Shown piece by piece: positions 33,201 through 43,034 of a DNA stretch of 64,000 nucleotides. Made by a program: the position numbers and the translations under genes. The stretch spans positions 36,094,201 through 36,158,200 of the forward strand of contig OX463810.1 of NCBI GenBank assembly GCA_949825045.1. The letters are read 5' to 3'. Source of the DNA: Argyresthia goedartella (Eukaryota; Arthropoda; Insecta; Lepidoptera; Argyresthiidae). Below the pieces are notes generated by a model that ran no database searches, was not told the origin of the DNA, and was given only the letters and a program-made list of their open reading frames with translations. Each line of letters begins with the position of its first letter. The stretch's first letter is position 1.

Positions 33201-33892
33201 AGAGTAGTGTAAGTGTAGCACGAGCGTTCGTCGAGAACTTCATTTTAAGGTATGGGATTCCACGAGAAATAGCTACAGATAAAGGCACCGAGTTTATTTC
33301 AACCACCATGACTGAGGTATGTAAATTATTAAATATCAAGCAAACAAACTCTACAGCATATCATCACGAATCAATTGGTTCTTTAGAAAATACACATAAA
33401 TCATTGAACGCATATTTGAGAATACTGACCGATAATAATTCACGATTTTGGAGCACATGGATTCCGTATTGGTGTTTTTCGTATAATACATCCGTTCACA
33501 CTGAAACTAAATATACTCCGTACGAACTTGTGTTTGGAAAAAGATGTAATATTCCTAGTAATTTACAGAATAATACCGTTGAACCATTGTACAATGTAGA
33601 AAATTATCCATTAGAACTCAAATATAGATTACAAAAAGCTCAACAAGAAGCTAAGAAAAATTTAATTGAAAGTAAAGAAAAACGAAAATGCAATTTAGAT
33701 AAAAATATAAGACCAATGTATTACAAGAAAGGCGATATGTTATTATTAAAAAATGAGGCAGGCAATAAATTCTCTGATGTTTTCTCTGGTCCTTATGAAG
33801 TGTTACAAGATTGTGAACCTAATGTTAAAATTTTGGTAAATAATCAAGTAAAACTAGTACATAAGAATAGAACAAAAATGTATTTTGTATAA
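30233..33892 (+). CDS. pol: Pol polyprotein: protease, RT, RNase H, integrase
   Basis: The 1219-codon frame is open throughout. An aspartic protease signature (LVDTGA, D39) is followed by the reverse transcriptase. Its catalytic YLDD lies at about residue 449, preceded by the LPMGLKTSPSAF block. RNase H starts around residue 598 (LHTDASGSAIGS) and includes TDHKPL. The integrase has an HHCC zinc-binding region (H-x-x-V...CNKCQKQK, about 900-930), the triad D956, D1016, E1052 (35 residues between the last two) and a GPY-type C-terminal motif (SGPYEV). The frame begins with ATG at 30233 directly after an in-frame TAA. That ATG has a weak context (T at -3), so production as a Gag-Pol fusion by +1 frameshifting at TTT_CGA is more likely. 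No env follows. Confidence 0.95.
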   Translation: MLGKRSRKICFFDHNHFYCENYNSVHFKVHDDSRSWLVDTGATISVIKLESLDKNNIPFHIERIRIKGIGGYVYSEGHIKLKLVYNEYEFEHTFYIFKHLPCRTDGILGQDFLTKFRCVLNFENNTLTINQNCLVTIPLQMGQLGCNNYMTIPARCEYIHYIKTDVNEESLVISKQLCEGVFLASLLVKPRNGQIPLKILNTRDEEVYLSYFCPNLVGLKDYTICAFENELNSADRVKRLFSVLKLKHLNTEEQISIENICAKYSDVFFLPGDKLGVTNLYKQSIQIKENTTPSYTKPYRLPRVQKSEIDKQIDKMIENDIIEESTSEWSSPVLLVPKKSNSSGNKKWRVVIDYRKLNERIKDDKFPLPNITEILDSLSGSVYFTHLDLNQGYYQLELDTESRKYTAFTTNKQYHMKRLPMGLKTSPSAFSRLMTVAMSGLNYDKCLIYLDDLICFGRNLEIHNKNLTDIMERLRKVNLKLNPEKCDFLKKQLLYLGHVVSVDGILPDPEKSRVIQNYPTPKNSDEVHRFVAFANYYRKFIPKFAEISIPLNKLLRKQVKFEWTKGCERSFTDLKKSLMSPPILQYPNFDEDNEFILHTDASGSAIGSMLCNKNDLPIAYTSRSLNKAELNYPTIEKELLAIVWSVKYFRPYLYGKTFTIKTDHKPLVHLFSIKNPSSRLLKFRLTLDEYDYKIEYVKGTSNVAADALSRIIITSDELKNMNGEVCNIMTRSMKRRMQDDSSSRKIIDNEDESGNWSDHPRIVEALKKPKNCTELIMKQYKVTKDDDIERYNDFIFKKKKSIIYIDPNSRSCKTRDVFVRDLDILCKKLSIDEIYVMNNEESMKIIKWLTNKDENTLSGTGPRVVILKNIRRINDNDDIKVILNDFHLLPTSGHAGVRRMLNNIKKYYFWPKMTNDVSEFVRKCNKCQKQKHSLHTRQPLVITTTADTAFDKLFLDIVGPLDKDYYNHSYILTLQCELSKYVEAYPLESKSSVSVARAFVENFILRYGIPREIATDKGTEFISTTMTEVCKLLNIKQTNSTAYHHESIGSLENTHKSLNAYLRILTDNNSRFWSTWIPYWCFSYNTSVHTETKYTPYELVFGKRCNIPSNLQNNTVEPLYNVENYPLELKYRLQKAQQEAKKNLIESKEKRKCNLDKNIRPMYYKKGDMLLLKNEAGNKFSDVFSGPYEVLQDCEPNVKILVNNQVKLVHKNRTKMYFV
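30265..30270 (+). promoter_or_regulatory. Candidate +1 ribosomal frameshift site TTT_CGA
   Basis: In the gag frame the codons before the stop are CTG TTT TTT CGA TCA TAA. A tRNA-Phe on TTT can re-pair one base downstream on TTC, entering the pol frame at GAT (30269). TTT_CGN is a known +1 shift motif. The pol frame is open from 30233, so the site lies within the permitted 44-nt overlap. Confidence 0.65.
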
Positions 33893-33941
33893 AAAAAAAA
33901 TGTACCATTAAGGTTATTTTTTTTCTTTTTTTGGTAGGGCG

Positions 33942-34050
33942 TGTAGTGTAGTAATCTATATAATCGCATGTAACCAGTATTTAGAGGCAGTAATAAATCA
34001 TAAGCGCAACTTGTCGTTTCTCTTGAAGCCTACCAGCTTCCAACCTTACA
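33942..34050 (+). repeat. 3' LTR, 109 bp
   Basis: It is identical to the 5' LTR at every base I compared. The polypurine tract before it is poor: the last purine-rich bases are GGTAGGGCG at 33933-33941, after a long T run. Confidence 0.93.
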
Positions 34051-34167
34051 CTCTTAAGACTAAATATTTACATAATCTTATTGTATTCCTTGTAGGTGTT
34101 CCATAAATATCTAAAGAAAATTCTAATAAGCTTCATAGCAGCCTAAAGTTTTGTTTTCATTATAGCT

Positions 34168-34268
34168 GACAGTTAGCGGACGACTGTCTCGTTTCCATAT
34201 AAATTTGACACATAGCGGCGCAGCGTATCAAATTTATATGGAATCATCATGGTCGGCGCTCACTGTAA
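34168..34268. mobile_element. Palindromic MITE, about 100 bp
   Basis: The perfect 16-bp arms 34193-34208 (TTCCATATAAATTTGA) and 34228-34243 sit inside longer imperfect arms, ACAGTTAGCGGACGAC and the complement of GTCGGCGCTCACTGT. Confidence 0.6.
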
Positions 34269-34719
34269 ACCCTTAGTGAGGCCGTAGTCTATAGCAGTGA
34301 TTCTACTACATTCGTTTTATCACTGTCTATCTCTTGTCTGCCTTAGGAGCTAGCCCATTACAGTTCTGAAAATATGAATATCTATTATACAACATTTATG
34401 TGAGAACCTGTAGATTCGGTTCAATTATAATAATAATAAGGTGAAAATTTGCTCGTCGCCGCTCAACATAAAGTTATTAAAACTAACAGTTTCGTAGTTA
34501 CTAAAGGTTGAAATTTATTAACTAAGTTATAGGTGTTTCTTGGCTCTCATCCAAAACTCTTGAATCAGTTGAGCTGAAATTTCGCTAGAATCAAAATGGC
34601 GGGAAAGCTTTGTTGGGCACAACAGTTTCGCGTGCGATCCAAAATGACGTAGTTTGGAAGTTTTTATTGTGAGAGCTTCCACGAGTATATCTATACAAGG
34701 TGAACACAAGGCGAATTTA
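34269..34719. other. Non-coding stretch
   Basis: Unassigned sequence. A minus-strand ORF (34527-34925) overlaps a repeat and is not supported. Confidence 0.3.
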
Positions 34720-34895
34720 AAGATGCGTCTACACAGCTGACTACCCAATCTTTGCACATTCTGTGAAACTTTCAGCTCTCTACCTATTTCAGTTGATCCA
34801 ATAGAGCCCGGTGACGGACGGACGGACGGACAGACAGACGGACAGCGGAGGCTTAGTAATAGGGTCCCGTTTGGTACCCTTCGGGTATGTCTCTT
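34720..34895 (+). repeat. GTCC-type repeat fragment, copy 5
   Basis: GTGACGGACGGACGGACGGA is followed by AGCGGAGGCTTAGTAATAGG and ACCCTTCGGGTATG. Only the distal half of the repeat is present. Confidence 0.65.
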
Positions 34896-35369
34896 GCTCG
34901 GGAAATGACTGCGGCAGTAAGACATTTAAGCCGCAATTTATTGATTAGCACTCTTTACATCCAGCCATTATATTGGAGTCTGAATAGTGCTTGTTTTGGT
35001 ATTGCATAATACAAGGAAAACAAAATTTATATTTTTGAAAAAACTTGAAATAGCTAATTTACTGAAAAACACTTTATCGTCACTGACGGGGGACAATAAA
35101 GGTTTGCACAGATCTAACTGAACAGCGTTCGGAGCCGCCTACCTGCAGTTGTTTATGCTTACAAGAAGCCGCGCCTGTATCAACCTATTCGCAGTCAACC
35201 TATCCTCATCATGATCAAACCGGCCGTAGTCAGCCAGCGCCATTTTGATCACTCCGCAATGTAAGGAGACGGCAAGTAAGTCGTCCGGTTTCGACACGTG
35301 ATATTGACCTGTACATTATGTTATTCTACTATGTTCGCATCCCCAAACTGAAGCCGCTGTTATGCTTGT
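34896..35369. other. Non-coding stretch
   Basis: Nothing is recognised. Confidence 0.3.
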
Positions 35370-35690
35370 TTATCTACATTATGACCATAATGTATAAATT
35401 TTCGATAAATTATGACATACAAATTTCGAACGTTGACGCCCGCCTGCGTGCCGCCCCTAGTTTGTCTGTGAAGTTGGTACTACTGAACAAGCTAAACAAG
35501 TGCAGAGCAATTATCAATGCCACAATGCCGGTCGAGCATGCGGTTCCTGAACACACCAAAGAGTATGTAACTGTACATAATTAGGCATTAAAACTCTCGA
35601 GTGATATTATTATGAAACTCGCTACTCTCGAGTTTGAATGATGAACCCATGAACCCATTATGTATCAGTCATAAACTACTATTATAGGGT
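35370..35690 (-). repeat. Interspersed repeat family A, copy 2
   Basis: It shares TTATGACCATAATGTA, GCCACAATGCCGGTCGA and ATTAGGCATTAAAACTCTCG with copy 1. It carries a deletion of about 25 bp relative to the other copies near 35565. Confidence 0.7.
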
Positions 35691-36696
35691 CTACGGACGC
35701 TGTTTTGTTATTTTTGTGCATACTTTGTGTCACATTTAATTTTCATACTTATTATGTATCTATTTCACAGCAGTGCTTTCAACAGTAATTTGAAGTCATA
35801 TTTGACCAAAGCCCGAAACATTTTTACTGATGATCTCGATCTATATTTCATATTTTTGGATCTTCGTAGAATATTGTTCAGAATACTAAGTACAATAAGG
35901 CTACGGTCTTAATTGAAGCGTGAATAGTGCTAACGCCAGCATGTGTTTATTTTCGTATGTAAGCAAAGGCTAGGGATCGGTCCGATTGGCGCTGTGAGCT
36001 CGAAAATACCTCTCTCAGGTTGATGTTTCGAAGGCACATTTCTGTGCTACTTACACCCTGTTTCACTAAACGCATCCAAAGGACTATTTTGTTTATAGGA
36101 AACAGTTGAAACACTCATTAACGTGAGGGTTTCAGCCCAACTTCAAACATCAATACAGCACCGTCACGCATAGCAGTCCTACCAACGATTGTAACCTCTA
36201 TTCATAACTCTTTTAAGAGTCAGGATCGTATTTTTCGTGCGGGTGAGTGTACAGAGGGGAACCGGAAAAGTTAAGTTACTATAAGCTACTTTACGGTCAC
36301 ACGCGCGCAATAAACAAAAGTTTTGACATTTCTTCAAATTGGGTGACAAAGTTTCATAAAAGCTATTTTCTGAACTGCGACCAACCTCGTTGAATACAAC
36401 TATGGAAAATTTCAAATCAGCGACTAATATCATTATCGTAATTATTTTCCTGTTCCATGGACGTTAAAATAAGCATGGCTGGCTTCCAGCAGAATGTTCA
36501 TTTTATACACGACAAAAAGCAGTGTAATGTTTTTTTTATCTCTCCAAACATATAAAACTAGTGGCACTGTGGGCGTGTGACAAATGTTTTTTTTTATCAT
36601 TATTTTCCATCCACTCACACCCCTTGAAGTTTTTCGGATGAACAAATTTATTGAATTATCATACAAGCAACTAATCTGACTGCATTATCTTTCTGT
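35691..36696. other. Non-coding stretch
   Basis: ORFs in this stretch have no family features, and no repeat is recognised. Confidence 0.3.
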
Positions 36697-36716
36697 ACCA
36701 TATACAAACTTATGAA

Positions 36717-37101
36717 TGTCATCGTAAGATAGTCAAAACCGTTAGTTGATAAACTAACGCGGTAGTTGATCAACTATCGACAGATAGTAAGCCATACCGG
36801 TAGGGTTTAGAATTTACGTTTATTTTGTTCTTACATGTCAACCTTACACGAAGACTATTCGGGGGCTTCGCTGCGCTCGCCCCCTCTAGTCTTCACCTAA
36901 GCTACCGTAGTGTTTGCCCTGGTATTTCGTTTGCAATTCAAGTCTAAACCAGTTTACTATTCAACGGTTTTAACCATTAGGTTATCAACTAACGCGCCAT
37001 ATAGTAAGCTAAAGTTTACTATCTGTCGCTAGTTGACCAACTGACGAGAAAAAAAAAACATTAGTTTATCAAATAGCGGTTTTGGCAATCATAAGGTGAC
37101 A
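36717..37101. mobile_element. Complete fold-back element, 385 bp, TGAA target duplication
   Basis: The ends TGTCATCGTAAG and AAGGTGACA begin long imperfect inverted arms (AAAACCGTTAGTTGATAAAC against the complement of TTTATCAAATAGCGGTTTT). TGAA flanks it at 36713-36716 and 37102-37105. The interior has a CG-rich palindrome (GGGGGCTTCGCTGCGCTCGC) and a core shared with the elements at 24240 and 43555. It is inserted in a GTCC-type repeat copy (ACAAACTTATGAA | TTCATCTGGTTACG). Confidence 0.8.
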
Positions 37102-37440
37102 TGAATTCATCTGGTTACGTAGATGGAGCGCGCTAATAAATTTGGAACCCCATTTAAAACAAACTGCCAAAAATAAACTATATAATCATCGAACCTGCTC
37201 ACAAACTTTCACGAGAATCGGTTAAGAAATGCGCTCTGAAGAGGAGAAGAGCTGGAAACCCGGTGATCACGAACGACTTCGAAAGCATTTTTGCCCAAGC
37301 TGAAAAGGAGACGCTCTCGCTCGGTCACTAACAATTAAATGTAGCCCCCATAAAAGTCCCCACCGAGGGGTACAAATCTTTACTCGGATTCGACTAAGAT
37401 TGAGCCATACTCCACCAACCTGGCTCACTAACCTATATAT
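37102..37440. repeat. Repeat patchwork: GTCC-type fragment, GCTCGGTCA repeat, old SINE piece
   Basis: TTCATCTGGTTACGTAGATG continues the interrupted repeat. TTTCACGAGAATCGGTTAAG to CTCGCTCGGTCACTAA resembles 44990-45115 and 57720-57830. CCCACCGAGGGGTACAAAT resembles the SINE piece at 44347. Confidence 0.5.
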
Positions 37441-39304
37441 TATCATACCGTAGCCCCAGCTATATTATACCTATTTACAGATATTTATTTACAGATATAT
37501 AATAGCATTCCATTTGCTGATTAACGAGTGTTTGGTTTCATCACCGAAGGGTGGTCATCGCTCTAAGCCCACGTATTTCACAACAAAAGGCAGAATGACA
37601 CATAACAAGGCGGCCTGTAATTTATATTGTGGCTAGTTGAATTCACTGCATTGCATGCAAACGCCCCACCGCCTTCGCCATTTCATCGCATAAAAACACA
37701 ACAGCCATAAAGGTTTACGGTTAGAAATTTTATAATTAACCATGCCGTGTAAATATAGCATAACATTACATCACAATAAGTCAAAGGTCGTGTAAAAATA
37801 AACTTGTGCGGACAAATGACGTGCGTCGCATGCATGCACGAGTTGCAGCAGCGGCATGCACGTTGGTGGACAGACGGCGGCGGCGGCGGCACGGGATCAT
37901 GATTTATGATTCCCCTGACATGACACGCCATCAGACCCCGTCACACGCCAGAGTGTGGTGATTCATGAGCCGCTGTTTTTGCTTTCTTGTTTACCAAACT
38001 AATATGCGGAAGGTTAATAGATTTTTAGTTACTTTGTGGAGGATTTAATCGTGCCGTTTTTAGTTGCTTAGTTTGCCTTCCCTTGAGTTGGAGTGCTTTG
38101 ATACCTCTACTTGGGCCCAATTATGATAGCACAATGACCGCTCTGTGACTTTTTTGGCGTTCGGAGAATCTTTTAGTTAATTAATGGTAGAAATTGAAGT
38201 TATATTAAACAGTTAAAATAAAACTGTCACTCAACGGTCAATATTCCTACCAGGATTGGGCCCCTGACGTGATGTAGCCGATATTTGCAGTAAATATACC
38301 TAAAAACGTATAGGTGTACCTATAAATTACGAGCAAGACACACTAAAACGAACCTGAACATGGCAATACCAAAAGCAATGTAATACAAATTCACCTGCCT
38401 GCAAATGTAGCCGGCCGTCACAGCCGACCATTTCATTACGGACGCCGATACGCGGCCCGCCCGGGATTCATTCATAGTGCAAATTGAAACAGGCACCACA
38501 TGGTCAATTATACCTGCCCCCCGCCCCGCGCCCGCCCGCCTGTCTGGGCCTCGATTCTGATAACCAATGAAGGCTCGGTAACAATGACGGTCTTAGGTTG
38601 ACGTTGACGAGGTATTCATTATTTTGCGTTTGGGTAGGTATTTTTACTATATTCTTCTTGTGTCCAGAGCTATGGCAATGCGCTAGCTCCCGTCACGCAA
38701 ATTGGAGTATTGATTTACCTGGCTAAACTTAGGCGGTACGTTTGTTGTCTATATTATTATTACTATCAAATTGGTGAGTACATCAAAGGGATTATAGAGA
38801 TACCAGATAACAGATACTTGAGGCCCAATTTTCAGTGAGCAACGAGGCACGTTGTCATGTCATGCATGACACATATGTGACATCGACAGCAAATGGCATG
38901 TTTAAAATTCAACTATAGTTAGCATCGCGATAGCAGTCATTGACTCCAGTCTACCACTGATATCTCGTGGTTGGGTCAGCGATACTTCTTATTACGTGAA
39001 ACGTTCGAAGTTACTGTCGTTTAGCTTATCGTGGTAGCGGTCGCCGATCATTACCATGGTTACCAACCATTACCTTAGTTCAATGTAAAATTTGTGATCG
39101 GTTTCTATCGCACCGAGCGTTCACGTTCGTTCATGTCTTTACACGAATCTTAAAGTTTAAGACGTGTCTCGGTTGCAGCAGCAAGTAGACGAGCACAAAC
39201 ACAGTTGTTCTGTTGTCTATGCGCAGAGTCTGTTCAGTAGTCACGCTCGACACTCCGGCGACGAGGTGTCGGGTCGCCGACGAGAAACTTATGACGCACA
39301 CATC
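37441..39304. other. Single-copy-looking, locally CG-rich non-coding stretch
   Basis: No repeat family or gene is recognised. About 37600-37990 and 38400-38600 are unusual for the window: GC-rich, with words such as GTCAAAGGTCG (nuclear-receptor-like), TTTATAATTAACC, GGCGGCGGCGGCGGCA and CCCGCCCGCC. These could be regulatory sequences of a distant gene. Confidence 0.25.
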
Positions 39305-39610
39305 TCCCTGGTTTATCCTGCCAGTAGTTAAATGCTTGTTTCAAAGATTAAGCCATTCATGTCTCAGTGCAAGCCGTATATTAAGTCGATACCGCGAATA
39401 GCCCTGTATATCAGTTTCGGTTGCTTATAGAACTTACTCAGTTATATAACTGTGGTAGTTCAGAACTCTGACGGGTGATGGATTGAGCGTTTTTCTTAGA
39501 TCAAAACCAATCGACGGACGGCCTCGCATCAGATGTCGTTCTTTTTATGAATCTGGGTAACTTTTGCCGATCGCACGGTGCCGTACCGGCGCCGCATCTT
39601 TCAAATCTCC
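39305..39610 (+). pseudogene. 18S rRNA pseudogene (5' about 300 nt)
   Basis: The sequence follows the 5' end of eukaryotic 18S rRNA in order, with many substitutions and small indels: CCTGGTTTATCCTGCCAGTA, AAAGATTAAGCCATTCATGT, ACCGCGAATAGCCC, AACTGTGGTA, AGATCAAAACCAATCGACGG and GATCGCACGG, then GCCGCATCTTTCAAAT. It stops near 39610, about 320 nt into the gene. Divergence is far too high for a working rRNA gene. The CG-rich 120 bp in front may be an old external spacer. Confidence 0.9.
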
Positions 39611-40040
39611 GTCACGTCCGTCATTGGAGGGGCCATTAGCGGAATCAGGACGCTGTCGGGCATGCAAGTGAATGAACACAATAATAACTACGACTTCATT
39701 TCTAATTATCTCCAATCCCCAGCGTCTGAGCAGTACTGAAGCTTTGTTAGTGATATTTCTAATTATACCGGTCCTGCTCACTGTGTAAGTTAGACGTGGT
39801 TTTTCTATTACTGTTGGGAAATGAGCGTTTAATTAACATCCGGTTAATCGGTATCGGTTTTGTTGAAGCCTTGTTATGATATCCATTCAATACTGCTTGA
39901 AACTGTTAGAGCTATTACGGGAGACGTTAAACTATCCAATGTAATTATGAAGCCATCTCGATCCACTCGTTTATTTATAAAGTAACAAATACATGAGTTA
40001 TAATAACTCATTTCATGACGTCATTACGGCACTATAAGGT
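39611..40040. other. Non-coding stretch
   Basis: Nothing is recognised after the rRNA homology ends. Confidence 0.3.
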
Positions 40041-40200
40041 TTAATGATCAATATTCAATATACTTTATTGCACAAAAACAGTGAAATACGTAAAGGAAAA
40101 AAAATTATACATAGAAAATAAATAAAAGGTTATTGCATTCCAGCGAGGCGCATAATAATATGACTGCGTCTTATGTACCTGTATGTAGTTGTATAACTGA
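40041..40200 (-). repeat. Probable retroposon tail, minus strand
   Basis: ATATACTTTATTGCACAAAA at about 40056 is the complement of a typical LINE tail end (TTTTGTGCAATAAAGT). Confidence 0.4.
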
Positions 40201-40596
40201 ATCAGATGTGTTGGAAGAATAGTGGTTGGTGTGCAACTGGGTTACTGGCGCATGTGTAACGAGATTTGAATGAGGTCGATCAAATCAAATGTTGGACGGA
40301 TTTTAAAGCGCCGCCATGACTTTTTGTATAACGCTGAATAGTTTCAACAACGTGGATTGTGGTCAGATTTAAAATCCTCGCAGAATGGTAATGTGCGTAA
40401 CGTCAAGGCGTGTGTCGTCATAGTGACGTCAGTTGCTGTGAGTGTAGTTAGCAGACAAATACAAAGGATCTCGAGGTAGGTCCAACACTATCTTTGTAAG
40501 CAATATTTCTGCTTGTGGTGGGAGAAACCACGAAAGCTGAGTATAAAAGGAATTATCTATACATTAATCAGGATATAACTTCTATTTAGTGTTTCG
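40201..40596. other. Non-coding stretch
   Basis: Nothing is recognised. Confidence 0.3.
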
Positions 40597-40930
40597 TACC
40601 CGAAGGGTGCCAAACGGGACCCTATTACTAAGCCTCCGCTGTCCGTCCGTCCGTCCGTCTGTCACATGAACCGTGATAGTTAGACAGTTGAATTTCTAAA
40701 ACAACAAATACTAAAAAGCAGAATAAAATAAATTTCAATACCACATAGAAACATATGAAATCATCTTGTTACGTATATGGAGTGTGAATGTAGCCGCACC
40801 AATAACTTTGTAAACAACATTTTGCTATGTAAAATCCAAACTATTAATTTCACACCATCCCTACCATTGTACGGTGGTAAGGAACCCTTCGTGCGCGAGT
40901 TCGACTCGCACTTGACCGGATTTTCTTTTT
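40597..40930 (-). repeat. GTCC-bearing lepidopteran interspersed repeat, copy 7
   Basis: It runs from TACCCGAAGGGTGCCAAACG and CTGTCCGTCCGTCCGTCTGT to GAACCCTTCGTGCGCGAGTT and CGCACTTGACCGG. Confidence 0.75.
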
Positions 40931-41073
40931 TATTATAATTATAAAAAAAATATATCTAATATGAGCATCTTTATTATTTCCACGGAAACCATATGAGTTT
41001 GTATGTGAATACCTGTTTACGCTATCATTATAAATCTTTAATTTCATTATTCAAATTAAAATAACAACTCCAC

Positions 41074-41380
41074 TCATGTACGAACAGGAGGTTCGGGGTC
41101 AGAGTTAGTGCTGCTTTCTGTAGTTAATGATTCACACCCAGTATTAATAATAAACTCCTCATCGATTAATCTATCTCGGTACCAGTAATTTGCTTTGAGG
41201 CGCTTGACATGGTTGACCTCTTTCTTCCAGTCGTCAGGAGTTATCGACTTTATAGCATCTAGTTTAACATCTACTCTACTCTTTACAAGGTTTTAAATAC
41301 ATTCTACAGGGATTAAATCACAGTTAAAAGGCAGTAACCGTACAGTTTCACGACCATAATCAGCCGAGAGATATTTTTTT
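41074..41380 (-). pseudogene. DD82E-type transposase C-terminal remnant
   Basis: On the minus strand the frame reads DYGRETVRLLPF, then CDLIPVECI, a stop, then VDVKLDAIKSITPDDWKKEV and NHVKRLKANYW, ending at a TGA (41074-41076). It aligns with the C-terminal end of the transposase at 24971-26395 (EYGHSVPRLPPYHPDFNPIE..., then W-x-x-V-C-x-H). The catalytic E remains (PVEC). The conserved Trp after it has become a stop and the N-terminal two thirds are missing. It is a different, older copy from the same transposase group. Confidence 0.65.
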
Positions 41381-41880
41381 TAGATGTTTTGTGGGAGTTG
41401 ATGAACATAATTCCGTTTTTGTTTTCTACAAAACCGTTTTCTGTTTCAGCATACAGCAGCAGCAGTATTATTTCTATTTTTAAGTATAATCCATCGGCGA
41501 CTAGGGCTAGCGTACTTTTTTACTCCCGTATCCGTAGCGTGAATCCAGGTTTAGTCAATACATATTTAGTCATACATTTTTTGTCAGTAAATCTTTTCAG
41601 TAAACCTTTTCATGCGGCGTAAATATGAAGCTCCCCATGCCTATATCTTGGGCCTTGGAAATAATAACTCCAAAATCAAGCCCGGGATGCAGTTCGCGTT
41701 AGACGCAATCTGGGGCAACTGCAACTGTTGGCATAAGGGCAGGATGTCGACGTAGAGGGGCGGCGGATGAGTATCTTGGACACCAGCGCCGGCGCTCATA
41801 GGCCGAGATAGTAGGCTACTATTTGCCTGCCAACCCTCACTGGACGAGGGTGGTCGGTTAAATGTCCAAATCTTTCCCCA
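41381..41880. other. Non-coding stretch
   Basis: ORFs on both strands here show no family features. Confidence 0.3.
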
Positions 41881-42185
41881 TAAAGTAAGAGAGAGTGTCA
41901 GATATTGGCAATTATCGTCCAATCAGCTCATCTGTACAAGGCTTTTATTAAAGCGATTGAGCGCCGCAAATCTGGCTTATTTGACTAAACTAAACCAGCT
42001 AAACAGCTGATTTTCGTCCCGGTATGTGCACCACGGACCACTTGCATACTCTCAATCAGATTATTGAAAAATATCAGGAAAATAAACTCCCACCCTACCT
42101 TGCCTTTGTAGATTATTCCAAAGCCTTTGATAGCATAACACACAAATCTATATTTGGAGCTCTCCATACTCAAAATGTCAACTAA
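41881..42185 (+). pseudogene. LINE reverse-transcriptase fragment, RTE-like
   Basis: NYRPIS near 41914 is followed, after frame breaks, by a RPGMCTTDHLHTLNQIIEKY stretch and then FVDYSKAFDSITHKSI (about 42107-42150). This matches the RT fingers/palm start of RTE-clade and related LINEs (T-x-D-H-x-x-T-x-x-x-x-x-E...D-x-x-K-A-F-D). The copy is cut on both sides and carries stops. Confidence 0.7.
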
Positions 42186-43019
42186 GAAGTTAAACCTTAA
42201 GCATTAACCTCATTAAATTATTACTTTTAAATTATTATTAAACTATTGAGTATTTTTCTACTCATATTCTCCTGTAATTTATACGTGAACGTGGTAATAC
42301 TATATAATCCATTTAATAAAGCAGGTTGTCCAATCAGCAATAACAAATTATCATGTTGTTACTGTGAGCTACGTCTATGGAAACGAAAGAGTATTATCTA
42401 CATGCAATTACCTTATTTCTGATTTCTCACCTTTTTCTGCCGTAATTATATTAGGTAGGACAAAAATACGCAGTTGTCCTCTAATATGTCACATATGTTG
42501 CCATTTTTTTCTAGGCTTTCTTGCCAAGGTCTCTGTCTGCAGTTGGATAAAGTAGGAAACCCAAAGAAAATTAGATACAGCAAATGATAAGTAAAATATC
42601 TCAGGAGCTCTATATAACATGGTTAAACAATATTTAATACCTTCCTAGGAGATATTTACATCAAATAGGTACCTAATGAAATTTTCTGTCCCTTTACCTC
42701 AGTCGACCAACATCGTTGCTAATCGTACTACGTTTTCTTCACATGGTCTGCATGTCACTGGGGCGATGACGTCAAATAAAAACTTTGAAAGGAATTGTCA
42801 AGCGCATTACCTTTCTGCGGGGATCTTGGCTAGAGCCACCAATTTACCTAATAGCTAATATGTTAACTTTATAAAGGCTTTGCCAATAGGAATTACGTTC
42901 ATTATCATTTAAGGCTATTGAGACATTATATAAGTATAGTGATTCCTTCTGTCGAGTTAAGAATAACTATATCTAACCAACGTTGAGAATACTAGTAATT
43001 TATAAAACCATTACTACAT
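42186..43019. other. Non-coding stretch
   Basis: Nothing is recognised. Small ORFs (42364, 42676) have no family features. Confidence 0.3.
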
Positions 43020-43034
43020 AAATATGTACGGGCA

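Larger units (their letters stand above)
28276..34050 (+). mobile_element. Intact Ty3/Gypsy LTR retrotransposon (5775 bp)
   Basis: Two 109-bp LTRs (28276-28384, 33942-34050) are identical by eye and bounded by TGT...ACA. CTCT is duplicated at 28272-28275 and 34051-34054. The internal region has a primer-binding site, a small ORF, gag and pol, all open, and no env. Domain order protease-RT-RNase H-integrase places it in Ty3/Gypsy (Metaviridae). Identical LTRs and intact ORFs point to a very recent insertion. Clade within Ty3/Gypsy is not decided. The LTRs are unusually short. Confidence 0.95.

Noticed and set aside
30895..33339. Minus-strand ORFs inside the LTR element
   Set aside because: They are antisense shadows of the intact pol frame.
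33893..33941. An env gene after pol
   Set aside because: Only 49 nt separate the pol stop from the 3' LTR, so there is no room for env; the element is not an errantivirus-type provirus.
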